DNA from: Halopseudomonas xinjiangensis
GTDB lineage: Bacteria; Pseudomonadota; Gammaproteobacteria; Pseudomonadales; Pseudomonadaceae
Assembly: GCF_900104945.1 (NCBI RefSeq)
Contig: NZ_LT629736.1
Location: 1,364,001-1,428,000 of the forward strand
Length of the DNA: 64,000 nt
Direction: 5' to 3'
The translations under genes and the position numbers were made by a program. This document shows positions 52,895 through 61,631 of the stretch, one piece after another (position 1 is the first letter of the stretch; every line of letters begins with the position of its first letter). The notes under the pieces are model-generated. The model did no database searches and was not told the DNA's origin. It was given only the letters and a program-made list of their open reading frames with translations.

Positions 52895-53441
52895 CACTGC
52901 TGCCTCAGCCACAGACCGGCGAGTATCAGACTTGCGCCGAAACTTCCTGCCATCCACCACCAGAAGATCGAATGAAAGACGAAAAGCCGGCGACGCTCAC
53001 TATTGCGAGTAAGCCGCCGAGAGCCAGATACCGAGGCCGTAGCTGAACGCCGCGGATAACATACAGCGCCGCAACGAACAGTGGCCCGATCATCGAGCTC
53101 TGCTCTGGGCTGAGCGGCCACATGATGATGTTCAGAATGATGCAGAAGAGCAGGATGGCGCCGACCAGCGTCAGGTATCGCCATGCTATGCCGGGAATTT
53201 CGGGGTTGATGCGACAGGCAGTGACTGTGCCGGCTGTCAGGGCGCTAGCCACAACGAACAACCAGACCAGCAGGATGAAAGCGGGAAACAGGGCTGTCAG
53301 AACAAAGCCCAGTGCATAGGCGAAGCCCCACAGAATCAGCTGACTGGACTCGGCACGGTAGTCCTGAAACCCGGCAGCACGAGCGCGTATCGTCGCAATC
53401 TCACGCAGTGCGCGTGCGGCCTCTTCCGCCGATGGGGGCAT
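52894..53441 (-). pseudogene. Four-helix membrane protein gene with a one-base frameshift
   Basis: The frame from ATG 53441 encodes about five hydrophobic segments (RAESSQLILWGFAYALGF, RYLTLVGAILLFCIILNIIMW) and then turns into non-membrane sequence after VSVAGF. The sense continuation, FVFHSIFWWWMAGSFGASLI, is in the next frame and ends at 52894 as TGA overlapping the regulator's ATG. One extra A/T in the run at 52982-52985 would repair it to 182 residues. Small wHTH regulators are often paired with such membrane proteins, possibly as sensor partners. True mutation or sequencing error cannot be told apart here. Confidence 0.78.
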
Positions 53442-53520
53442 GACAGTCTCGCTTTTATTTATGTTATGCAAAGTACTCTATGGTACAGAGCAAACAAAAA
53501 CAAGCACCGTTCACCGCCCT

Positions 53521-54708
53521 TCAGACAACATTTTCGAACGAGGCCAGACGGAGCCCTTCCTGCCAGACGTGGCTCCGGTTTCGCCCAAGTTGCTTGGCGC
53601 GGTACAACGCGTGGTCAGCGCGCTCGATAAGATCATCAAGAACATGAGCGTCCCCTTGTGCCACGCTGGCCAGGCCAATAGAGACCGTAGCCGCCAGATT
53701 GGTCGTCCCGATGTCCAGCGGAACCCGCTGCCAGGCTTCGCGTACGCGCTCGGATAATTCACGCGCTTGAGCAAGATCGGTGTCAGGCAACAACACGACG
53801 AATTCTTCGCCACCATAACGGCAGGAGAGATCCGTCGCGCGTAGATGTCTGCCCAGATGACCGGCAAAAGCCTGCAGGACCAGATCGCCAGCCTTGTGAC
53901 CATGTTGGTCGTTTATCGACTTGAACCGATCCAGATCCATCAGCAGCACGCTCAGCGGCCGCCGAAAACGTCGTGCCTGGGCGAGCAGCCGGGTGCTGGT
54001 CTCTTCGAAAGCTCGACGATTGAGCAGGTCGGTCAACGGATCGCGCGTGGCCTGCCGGCGCAGCGCCTGCTGAAGCCGAAGCGTGGTGAAGATGAAGCAG
54101 ATAAGCGAGAACCCGTATATGAACGCGATGCCTTCGAGATAGTTGACTGCCTCGACCGATGACGCGGCGTGCATGCTGGTGACCTCGGCGTAGGCCGGGT
54201 CCAGGGCGTATAGCAAGAACCGCCGGCAGTACACCGTTGCGTGAGCGCCCCACAGGACTACCCAGGCCAGCAATAACGCCCGCTGACGCAGACGCATCAG
54301 CACGGCTTCAAGCATTGTAACGAGGCAGGCCCCGACCACGACTGCGCTGTGGATCATGATGCTGATACGCAGCGAATCCTGAAACGCGAAAAACGCGCTC
54401 CCCTGTATGAGACAAAGCAGCAGCATGACCTTGAAGAACTGGGGTTGCGCCTGGCCAAACCGATAACACCGCGTCCCCCACCACAGAATGAAATAGGCCT
54501 GGGTGATGATAACGGCGCTGATCCATAGCGGCAGTGGCGGGCTGAATACTTGCCAGAGCAGACCGGGTATGAACACGGTCAACCCACCGGCCCAATAACG
54601 GATGGCAACGATCTGACGGTTCAGGAAGCTGGCGACCAGCAGACCGACGACCGATATGACGGTGGTCAGTGCGAGAACCAGCATGAGAGTAGAGATATCT
54701 GGCGTCAT
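53521..54708 (-). CDS. Membrane diguanylate cyclase (GGDEF)
   Basis: A 395-residue protein with seven or so N-terminal membrane helices (to about residue 215) and a GGDEF domain starting DPLTDLLNRRAFEE. The active loop is CRYGGEEFVVLLPD, and RATD five residues ahead matches the product-inhibition I-site RxxD. It should make cyclic di-GMP. GGGGAACA precedes the ATG. Confidence 0.9.
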   Translation of the reverse strand: MTPDISTLMLVLALTTVISVVGLLVASFLNRQIVAIRYWAGGLTVFIPGLLWQVFSPPLPLWISAVIITQAYFILWWGTRCYRFGQAQPQFFKVMLLLCLIQGSAFFAFQDSLRISIMIHSAVVVGACLVTMLEAVLMRLRQRALLLAWVVLWGAHATVYCRRFLLYALDPAYAEVTSMHAASSVEAVNYLEGIAFIYGFSLICFIFTTLRLQQALRRQATRDPLTDLLNRRAFEETSTRLLAQARRFRRPLSVLLMDLDRFKSINDQHGHKAGDLVLQAFAGHLGRHLRATDLSCRYGGEEFVVLLPDTDLAQARELSERVREAWQRVPLDIGTTNLAATVSIGLASVAQGDAHVLDDLIERADHALYRAKQLGRNRSHVWQEGLRLASFENVV

Positions 54709-54873
54709 TGTTCCCCGATCCCTGGGCGACGATTTCTATGGAGGTAGACTATCCGGTCAGGTGCCGGTTTGCCAAAGCACATGCGACGAGCTGTCGCTGC
54801 AATGGAACATTCGGTCGACCTGTCCAGCCCCGAGACTACCTGATCCGCTCTGCCCCGCTTTGCTTCAAGACTA

Positions 54874-55881
54874 TCAGAACCCTTCGTTTTCCAGCCGGCC
54901 AGCGATCTCCTCAAGTATGCCGATGCCCTGGACATCGGTTTCCAGCCAGGGCAGCCGCGGTCGCGGCAGATCGCCCAGCTCGTCATCGATGCGCTGAAGA
55001 TAAACGGCTTCCTGCTCACGCCGCCGGCTCAGGAACTGCCCATCGGCCTCACTGGGAATCACCCGGTTCACCAGCGCAGCGGCCACTGGCACCCCGGCTT
55101 CTCGCAAGGTGGCGACCGCACGGGTGGTCTCAAGTATCGGCAGTCGCTCAGGCGTGAGCACAAAGATGAAGCCGCTTTGTCGGGAGTCCTCGATCTGCCG
55201 TCGGGCCTGGTGAAAAAGCCTGCGTCTATTCAGCAGGACGGTCGCCACGTCACGGGTTTTCTGGTCCAGATCGCTCAGGCGGTCTTCGCGTGGGTCATCG
55301 AACGGGCTGGCAACATCGCGCCCAGCCTTCGGCGTAAGATGCTTGAGGACCTTGCCCAGCTGCTCCGAGCGCCGGTTATGCGATAGCAGCCCGTCGGTCC
55401 AGGCCGCCATTGCTTCCGGCAGCGTCAGTAGACGAAGCGTATGGCCGGTCGGCGCAGTATCGAAGATGATCAGATCGTATTCGCTGTGCTGGTCGGTGAT
55501 CAGCCGCGCAATCCTTTCCAGCAGAGCTGCCTCCTGTGTGCCCGGCGAGTGGCGGGTGAGCTGCATTTGCCGCTGCAGTTCGGTCATCATTTCCGGCGCA
55601 GCGAAGCGACGCATCTGCTCGGTCACGCTTTCCAGATGAGCATCGACTTCAACGTCCGGATCTATTTCCATCGCGTCCAGATTAGGCAGGATGCGTTGCG
55701 GGTGGTGCCCGAGCGAACGATCCAATGCATCACCAAGGCTATGTGCCGGATCGGTTGACACCACGAGACAACGCTTGCCTCGGCGTGCGGCGAGGATTGC
55801 CAGGGCGGCGGATACCGTGGTCTTCCCCACCCCTCCCTTGCCGCCAACCCAAAGCAGGCGGCGCTCCAGCAAATCGAACAT
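54874..55881 (-). CDS. ArsA/Get3-family ATPase linked to CstA
   Basis: A 335-residue cytoplasmic P-loop ATPase with the deviant Walker A LLWVGGKGGVGKTTVSAALA, switch I VVSTDPAHSLGDAL and switch II-like IIFDTAPTGHTLRLL. There is one ATPase domain, as in Get3, not the two of plasmid ArsA, and no arsenic genes are near. Its partners are the cory-CC-star and CstA genes just upstream. AGGAATCACC precedes the ATG. Function unknown; insertion or assembly of a membrane partner is an attractive guess. Confidence 0.86.
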   Translation of the reverse strand: MFDLLERRLLWVGGKGGVGKTTVSAALAILAARRGKRCLVVSTDPAHSLGDALDRSLGHHPQRILPNLDAMEIDPDVEVDAHLESVTEQMRRFAAPEMMTELQRQMQLTRHSPGTQEAALLERIARLITDQHSEYDLIIFDTAPTGHTLRLLTLPEAMAAWTDGLLSHNRRSEQLGKVLKHLTPKAGRDVASPFDDPREDRLSDLDQKTRDVATVLLNRRRLFHQARRQIEDSRQSGFIFVLTPERLPILETTRAVATLREAGVPVAAALVNRVIPSEADGQFLSRRREQEAVYLQRIDDELGDLPRPRLPWLETDVQGIGILEEIAGRLENEGF

Positions 55882-55902
55882 GGTGATTCCTATTGCAGCT
55901 GC

Positions 55903-56187
55903 CTAACAGCAGCAAAAATGATCCAGCGGGGAATGTTCCATACCTTGACGGCGATGCCAGTCATGGAACCGCTCAAGCAAAAGGGGTTGTAGCTCGAGGG
56001 TGTAGTACGCGGCAGGGTTGGGGACGCCCATCAGCTCAGCGAAGACCAGCAACATGAAGAGGTCGTCCTCGTCGCGCCGTGCGCGTGCTATAGCTCCCCG
56101 GTAGCGCGCGCTGTAGGCTTCCTCCAGAAAGAAACGGGCCTGGCTAAGCCAGGCCCGCGGAGCTCGCGGAAATGATCCGCGAGTCAT
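55903..56187 (-). CDS. Cory-CC-star family protein
   Basis: A 94-residue protein ending in CCC directly before the stop (DHFCCC), the hallmark of the cory-CC-star family, usually found between CstA and an ArsA-like ATPase, exactly as here. The body has RAWLSQARFFLEEAYSARYRG and FMLLVFAELMGVPNPAAYY. The C-terminal cysteines suggest metal binding or disulfide chemistry; the role is not known. ATG overlaps the cstA stop (ATGA), with GAGGAGCGGGG upstream. A terminator-like hairpin lies within codons 10-17. Confidence 0.83.
   Translation of the reverse strand: MTRGSFPRAPRAWLSQARFFLEEAYSARYRGAIARARRDEDDLFMLLVFAELMGVPNPAAYYTLELQPLLLERFHDWHRRQGMEHSPLDHFCCC
56136..56158 (-). terminator. Terminator-like hairpin inside the start of the cory-CC-star gene
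   Basis: On the minus strand CGGGCCTGGCT is followed, after one base, by AGCCAGGCCCG, then GTTTCTTTC. The stem is an 11-base perfect inverted repeat, 26 bases beyond the cstA stop. It looks like an intrinsic terminator or attenuator separating cstA from the two distal genes, although it is protein coding. Confidence 0.5.
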
Positions 56188-57863
56188 CCCCGCTCCTCGT
56201 TAGCCACCCTGGTGCGGTGGCGCTTGAGGGAAGCGGCACATTCCATGGCGACCAGAATCGCGGCCACCAGCACCACGACATCAAGGAACAGCAGGAACCA
56301 ATTGCCTTGCTCGTAGAAGGTGCGCAACTGGAAAACCAACGCGGTGACCGTCATAACCAGCAGGAAGCACAGCGGCGCCAGCGTGTACCACATCGGACGG
56401 CGCAGGTTGACCAGCATCACGGTGATTACGAGCAAGGTCAGACCTGCCAGCAACTGGTTGGTGGTACCGAACAGCGGCCAGATGATCATGCCGCCGGAGC
56501 CGTCCGCACCGCCGGCACCGAACGCCAGCAGGATACAGGAGCCGACCGCGAGCAAGGTTGCCGGGAGCGGCTTCTTCATCCACTCGAGGTTATAGATCTC
56601 GCCCCACTCCTGGAAAATGTAGCGCTGCAGGCGCAGACCTGTATCCATGGTGGTACCAGCGAACAACGCAGCCATTACCGTCAGCAGTGTTGCCGCGGTG
56701 ACTTCCGGCAATCCGAGACCGTGGTGAATGATGTACGCACCGCCCTCCACGAAAGCCGTCACGCCGCCCTGGCCGAACGCACTGTACATCGCCTCCCAGT
56801 CGGCCAGGCTGGCAAAGCCCGCCGTCGCCACGAGGATCGCCGCAAGCGCCAGACCGCCTTCCCCAATCGCGCCGAAATAGCCGACGAAACGGGCGTCGGT
56901 CTCGCGATTGAGCTGCTTGGAGGTGGTCCCCGAGGAAACCAGACCGTGGAAACCGGAGATTGCTCCGCAGGCGATCGTAACGAAGAGCAGCGGGATGATC
57001 GACGGCGTCCCGGCCGGCACGTTGTCGTTGAACATCGGAGCGACCATGGTCGGATTCAGTACGCAAATGGCGCCGTAAAGAATGATCAGGCCGACGAACA
57101 ACTGCAGGCCGTTGATGTAGTCGCGCGGCTGTAGAAGCACCCATACCGGCAGAATCGAAGCGATCGCCGCATAGGCGAACAGCAGCAGAATCCATACTGC
57201 GTTACCGGACATGCCGGCAACTTCCGCAGGCATCTGAAGCGGGACCGACGGACCGGCCAGGATCAATGCGTAAAGCGCGACAACCCCGAGCACCGATACC
57301 AGGCCAAGACCGATAATGCGCCGGTAGATCAACTGGCCGATGATCAGCGCAACGATGATGGCGCCCCAGACCGGCAAAACCGCGGTTGGGAAGTTCATCA
57401 TCAAGCGGGCTATGACCACAGCGAACACCGCGTTCACCATCAGCAGCACGAGGAAGATGACAATCATGAAAATGCTGCGAGCCCGCTTGCCTACTACATC
57501 TCCCGTGAGCGAGCCGACGGATCGAGCCTTGTTGCGTACGCTGGCCCAGATGGCGCCGGCGTCATGCACCCCGGCAAAGAACACGGTACCCAGCACTACC
57601 CAGAGGAATGCCGGGGCCCACCCCCAGATCACCGCGATAGCTGGTCCCACGATCGGAGCGGCGCCAGCGACGGACGTGAAATGGTGCCCCCACAGGACGA
57701 ATTTGTTGGTCGGAACGAAGTCCACACCATCTTCGAATTCGTGTGCGGGAGTACGGTAATCGGGATCGAGGCGATAAATCTTCTCGGCAATGAATTTGGA
57801 GTAGACGAAATACCCCAGGGCCATGGTGCCCAAACCCACAAGCAGCAGGATCACCGCGTTCAT
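56184..57863 (-). CDS. cstA: CstA-family carbon starvation / pyruvate transporter
   Basis: A 559-residue polytopic protein with about 15 membrane helices. CstA family signatures include PAHEFEDGVDFVPTNKFVLWGHHFTSVAGAAPIVGPA split over 49-85 and GAISGFHGLVSSGTTSKQLN near the middle. It is shorter than E. coli CstA (701) and closer to the BtsT-like or archaeal-type members that take up pyruvate or peptides under starvation. AGGAG is six bases before the ATG. The upstream dyad matches those of prpE and the symporter. Confidence 0.9.
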   Translation of the reverse strand: MNAVILLLVGLGTMALGYFVYSKFIAEKIYRLDPDYRTPAHEFEDGVDFVPTNKFVLWGHHFTSVAGAAPIVGPAIAVIWGWAPAFLWVVLGTVFFAGVHDAGAIWASVRNKARSVGSLTGDVVGKRARSIFMIVIFLVLLMVNAVFAVVIARLMMNFPTAVLPVWGAIIVALIIGQLIYRRIIGLGLVSVLGVVALYALILAGPSVPLQMPAEVAGMSGNAVWILLLFAYAAIASILPVWVLLQPRDYINGLQLFVGLIILYGAICVLNPTMVAPMFNDNVPAGTPSIIPLLFVTIACGAISGFHGLVSSGTTSKQLNRETDARFVGYFGAIGEGGLALAAILVATAGFASLADWEAMYSAFGQGGVTAFVEGGAYIIHHGLGLPEVTAATLLTVMAALFAGTTMDTGLRLQRYIFQEWGEIYNLEWMKKPLPATLLAVGSCILLAFGAGGADGSGGMIIWPLFGTTNQLLAGLTLLVITVMLVNLRRPMWYTLAPLCFLLVMTVTALVFQLRTFYEQGNWFLLFLDVVVLVAAILVAMECAASLKRHRTRVANEERG

Positions 57864-57924
57864 GCAAGACTCCTGATTATAATTTTAGTAATAAGCAAGT
57901 TTCAGACGCGGGCGACTGCAAGAC

Positions 57925-57945
57925 AACCTAGACCTTGGTCTGAAT
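57925..57945 (-). promoter_or_regulatory. Candidate regulatory dyad upstream of cstA
   Basis: On the minus strand TTCAGACCAAGGTCTAGGTT, with the inverted repeat AGACC-AA-GGTCT, centred about 72 bases before the start. Same pattern and spacing as the sites at 9807 and 16093. Confidence 0.45.
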
Positions 57946-57977
57946 TCCGTTTGCAGCGGTCGGGGTGACGACCGCTA

Positions 57978-58532
57978 TCACTGCTCAAGTGTAGCGCTCA
58001 TTTCGTGTTCGACGAATATCAGCTCGCCAGTATCGTAGCCAAGCTCTTTCGCTGTTTCGACGAAACGCTCGACCATCGCCTGGTCAGGCTGGGGCGACCG
58101 AGCCAATAGCCATAGATAATCGCGGTTGTGACCGGCGACCCAGGCATATTGATAGGCCTCATCCAGCTCGAAGATTCCATATGCGCTATAGAATGGCCCA
58201 AAGAACGACACCTTCAGATGGCCTATATCCGGCGACTCGACGAAATAGGCTTTGCCCTCGGCCTCGCTCCACTCGCCTTGTTCCTGATCGTAGCCCCGAT
58301 TGAGAACGGCTATCCCGCCATCGTCACGCTCGCTGTACTGAGCGGTCACGCTGGTGAGGCCGCGCTCGAAAGAATGATCGAGCCGCGCTATTTCATACCA
58401 GGTCCCAAGATAGCGCTGCGGGTCAAAATTGCGGACCGGTTCCACCTCAGCTGGCAGCCGTACGCAGCCCCCCATCAGGCCGACCACTAACACCAGAACT
58501 GAGAACCTCAACACGTGCCGTTTAATCTGCAT
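57978..58532 (-). CDS. blc: Outer-membrane lipocalin (Blc-like lipoprotein)
   Basis: A 184-residue lipoprotein: basic N-terminus QIKRHVLRF, hydrophobic stretch and lipobox LMGGC. The lipocalin motif is FDPQRYLGTWYEIARLDHSFERGL with GxW, then DIGHLKVSFFGPFYSAYGIF and WLLARSPQPDQ. Bacterial lipocalins bind lipids or lysophospholipids in stress. The frame runs further upstream, but the ATG at 58532, overlapping the amidotransferase gene by 11 bases, has AAGGCGAAG upstream. Confidence 0.9.
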   Translation of the reverse strand: MQIKRHVLRFSVLVLVVGLMGGCVRLPAEVEPVRNFDPQRYLGTWYEIARLDHSFERGLTSVTAQYSERDDGGIAVLNRGYDQEQGEWSEAEGKAYFVESPDIGHLKVSFFGPFYSAYGIFELDEAYQYAWVAGHNRDYLWLLARSPQPDQAMVERFVETAKELGYDTGELIFVEHEMSATLEQ

Positions 58533-59226
58533 TGCTTCGCCTTTGGTATAGAAAATCGAGTATCTGCACCATAAGACGCCGCGCCTCCTCGAGCCGTTCC
58601 GCTTCGGTTGCCAAAATCGCTTCTGCAGACTGCACGTAGCGAGAAGGTTCAAGGTCGCCGCCGGATGACTCGATGAACTCCTCCAACAGCCGAGGAGTCG
58701 CTTCCAGATGAAACTGCAGCCCGATGACATTGCGGCCCAGTTGAAACGCTTGATTGCTGCAGGCCTCGCTGCGTGCCAGATGCACCGCACCGTACGGCAT
58801 CTCGAATGTCTCTCCGTGCCAGTGCAGAACAGTGGCTCGCGCTGGAAAACGGAACACGTCGGCCTTGTCATGCTCTACCGCCTCGACCGGAAACCAGCCG
58901 ATTTCACGCTCGCTATTGGCGAAAACGCGGCTGCCCATGACGTTGGCGATCAGTTGCGCACCGAGACATACGCCCAGGACCGGTATGCCTGCGTCGATGA
59001 CGCCTCGAATAAACGCTTTCTCGCGCTCCAGCCATGGATACTGAGCTTCCTCGTTCACGCTCATGGGCCCACCCATCACGATCAGAAGGTCCACCTCGCG
59101 GAGCGAAGGCAGAAGATCGTCGGAATACAGTTGGGTTGCGGTAATGCCATAACCCTTGTCGCGAAGCCAGTCTTCGATACTGCCGAGCCCTTCAAACGGG
59201 GCATGTTGCAGGTAGTGCGCGCGCAT
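58522..59226 (-). CDS. Class I glutamine amidotransferase-like protein
   Basis: A 234-residue GuaA-like stand-alone glutaminase domain: VDLLIVMGGPMSVNEE, nucleophile in IPVLGVCLGAQLIANVMG and histidine/glutamate in GLQFHLEAT. Substrate unknown; relatives include gamma-glutamyl hydrolases of small amines. AAGGAG precedes the start. Confidence 0.88.
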   Translation of the reverse strand: MRAHYLQHAPFEGLGSIEDWLRDKGYGITATQLYSDDLLPSLREVDLLIVMGGPMSVNEEAQYPWLEREKAFIRGVIDAGIPVLGVCLGAQLIANVMGSRVFANSEREIGWFPVEAVEHDKADVFRFPARATVLHWHGETFEMPYGAVHLARSEACSNQAFQLGRNVIGLQFHLEATPRLLEEFIESSGGDLEPSRYVQSAEAILATEAERLEEARRLMVQILDFLYQRRSNAD

Positions 59227-59310
59227 TGATTACTCCTTGGTGAGGCGGCCGTCTTCTGTGGTCTGCTCGCCCGTCGTGTGGGTGGTCTCCCCCCGGTTCC
59301 CATGCGTTGT

Positions 59311-59532
59311 TCAGTATGTCGAGTTGGGCGTTGAGTCGGGGCGCAACTCACCCTGCACCTCGTCCGGGTCGACCCCATTCAAAAGCAGCATCTCCCGTAC
59401 CGCCTGGATATCCGACAAAATGCGTTCATACTCATCGCCGTGTTCGTAACGGTTCACTTCGATGGCCTTGGGCATGTAGGTGAACGCGATTTTTAGCGCC
59501 TGAAGCGCGTCTTCGCTCATCTGATCGCTCAT
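59311..59532 (-). CDS. Small acidic hypothetical protein
   Basis: 73 residues, with AFTYMPKAIEVNRYEHGDEY in the centre and an acidic C-terminus. GAGGAAACCAGC ahead of the ATG supports translation. No family is recognised. It lies 84 bases before the amidotransferase gene on the same strand, divergent from the SDR gene. Confidence 0.65.
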   Translation of the reverse strand: MSDQMSEDALQALKIAFTYMPKAIEVNRYEHGDEYERILSDIQAVREMLLLNGVDPDEVQGELRPDSTPNSTY

Positions 59533-59568
59533 GCTGGTTTCCTCGCTAAACTGTCTGGAGTGTAAGCA

Positions 59569-60363
59569 ATGCGTATTGATTTGTCCGGCAAAACGGCCCT
59601 GATCACTGGTTCAACCGCAGGTATAGGCTTTGCCATTGCCCAAGGACTGGCCGCCGCGGGAGCGAGCGTCGTTATCAACGGGCGAACCGAGGCACGTGTC
59701 TCGGATGCTGTTCAGCGCCTGAGGGAGGTAAATCCCGACGCGACGATCAACGGAGTCGCCGCGGACCTTTCGAAGGCAGATGGCTGCGCTGCGCTTCTGC
59801 GCCAGGTACCGGCCACAGATATCCTCGTTAACAACCTTGGCATCTTTAAGGCGCAGGACTTTTTCGATACGCCCGATGAGGAATGGCAGCGCTTTTTTGA
59901 GGTGAACGTACTGTCCGGGGTGCGCGTCTCGCGTGCCTACGTGCCGCACATGCTCGAAAAGAACTGGGGCCGCGTCGTGTTTCTGTCTTCCGAATCCGGC
60001 ATCAACATTCCTGAAGACATGATCCACTATGGCTTTACCAAGTCGGCCAACTTGTCAGTGTCACGTGGGCTGGCGAAACGGCTGGCCGGTACCGGCGTGA
60101 CCGTCAATGCGGTGCTGCCGGGCCCCACCCTATCCGATGGCGTCATGGATCTGCTGCGTCCGGGAGCGGACAAACAAGGCGTGCCCATCGAACAGGCTGG
60201 AAACGCCTTCGTCAAAGCCAAACGTCCCACCTCTATCATCCAGCGAGTGGCGACTCCGGACGAAGTCGCCAATATGGTGGTCTACGTCTGCTCGCCACAG
60301 GCTTCCGCCACGACGGGTGCGGCACTGCGAGTCGAGGGCGGGATCGTCGATACGCTCACCTGA
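59569..60363 (+). CDS. SDR-family oxidoreductase
   Basis: A 264-residue classical short-chain dehydrogenase: cofactor motif ITGSTAGIGFAIAQGLA, NNLG, serine in FLSSESG and catalytic YGFTK (YxxxK near 154). The Arg in INGRTEARV after the second strand favours NADP(H). GGAG lies nine bases upstream. Substrate unknown; 3-oxoacyl reductase-type. Confidence 0.88.
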   Translation: MRIDLSGKTALITGSTAGIGFAIAQGLAAAGASVVINGRTEARVSDAVQRLREVNPDATINGVAADLSKADGCAALLRQVPATDILVNNLGIFKAQDFFDTPDEEWQRFFEVNVLSGVRVSRAYVPHMLEKNWGRVVFLSSESGINIPEDMIHYGFTKSANLSVSRGLAKRLAGTGVTVNAVLPGPTLSDGVMDLLRPGADKQGVPIEQAGNAFVKAKRPTSIIQRVATPDEVANMVVYVCSPQASATTGAALRVEGGIVDTLT

Positions 60364-60536
60364 TCGGGCTTTCCAACTGCGGTGCCCGATGGATCGGGCG
60401 CCCTTCAGGCTTGGAAGCGCGCATCGCTTCCTTCTGGCATATCCCGGCGATGGGATTGTTTTGATCTGCTGCCGATACCTGCTTGTCGCTCGGGTAAACG
60501 CCGATTGCGCGGAACAACGCGGCCTTCGTGTAAGCG

Positions 60537-61631
60537 CTAGAGCGAGAGCCAGCCGCGACGACGGAAGAACACCACAAGCCCGATCACCGTTGCGATCATG
60601 ACCATCCACACCATCGGGTAGCCATAGCGCCACTCAAGTTCAGGCATGTATTCGAAGTTCATACCGTACACCCCTGCGATAAAGGTCAGTGGCATGAACA
60701 GGGTGGCGAAGATGGTCAGAACCTTCATTACCTCGTTCATCCGGTTACCCACGCTGGACATGTACAGATCCAACATACCAACCAGCAGTTCGCGGAAAGT
60801 ATCCACCGTCTCGACCACATGAATGGCGTGATCATAAACGTCGCGAAGGAACAGCCGCGTTTCGGGAGAGATAAGCGGATTCTCGTCTCGGCTGAGCCGG
60901 CTGAGCACCTCACGTAGCGGCCATACCGACTTGCGCAACAGCAGCATTTCACGCTTGTAATGGTGAATCTTGCCCAGCGTGTCAGGCGACGGCGTGGCGA
61001 TCAGCTCGTCTTCCAATGCTTCGATCTGATCGCCCAGCTGCTCGAGCATGACGAAGTAGTGATCAACCACAGCATCGAGAAGCGCATAAGCGAGGTAGTC
61101 GGCTTGCATGAACCGAATGCGCCGGCCCGCCCTCAAGCGGTCGCGAACCGCTTCGAAAACGTCTCCCGGCTCTTCCTGCAACGACAGCACGAAGTGCGGG
61201 CCGAGCACCAGACTCAGTTGTTCGGACTGGATCTCATTGTTTTCCTCGCTGAAACGCAACATACGCAGCACAACATACAGATAGCCGTCGTAGTCCTCGA
61301 TCTTGGCCCGCTGGTCAGTATTGACGATGTCTTCCATCACCAATGGGTGCAAGCCCAGCTCCTTGCCGAGCGCCTCGATCAGTTGCGGCTTGTGGACGCC
61401 ATCGACGTTGAGCCATGACACCTTGTCGGTGTGGCGAAGCCGGGCGATTCGCTCCGGGTCTACGTCGTCGATATCGGTGTATTCGTCATCGTCGTATTCA
61501 ATCAGACGAACCGGAACCGCGGCATCGCTTTCGCGCCCGATATGCACCAGCGTGCCGGGGGCGGCACCGGTCTTTTTGCCCCGTTTGACCACCAGCTTGC
61601 GTGCTAGTCGTTTGCCCTTGCTTCTCAGCAT
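60537..61631 (-). CDS. corA: CorA-type magnesium/divalent cation channel
   Basis: A 364-residue protein: large cytoplasmic domain, long stalk helix and two C-terminal membrane helices with the gating motif in GVYGMNFEYMPEL (GMN near 322). It forms pentamers that pass magnesium. It has a basic N-terminal stretch (about 30 residues) not typical of short CorA. The basic charges at the C-terminus (FRRRGW) are as expected. Confidence 0.9.
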   Translation of the reverse strand: MLRSKGKRLARKLVVKRGKKTGAAPGTLVHIGRESDAAVPVRLIEYDDDEYTDIDDVDPERIARLRHTDKVSWLNVDGVHKPQLIEALGKELGLHPLVMEDIVNTDQRAKIEDYDGYLYVVLRMLRFSEENNEIQSEQLSLVLGPHFVLSLQEEPGDVFEAVRDRLRAGRRIRFMQADYLAYALLDAVVDHYFVMLEQLGDQIEALEDELIATPSPDTLGKIHHYKREMLLLRKSVWPLREVLSRLSRDENPLISPETRLFLRDVYDHAIHVVETVDTFRELLVGMLDLYMSSVGNRMNEVMKVLTIFATLFMPLTFIAGVYGMNFEYMPELEWRYGYPMVWMVMIATVIGLVVFFRRRGWLSL

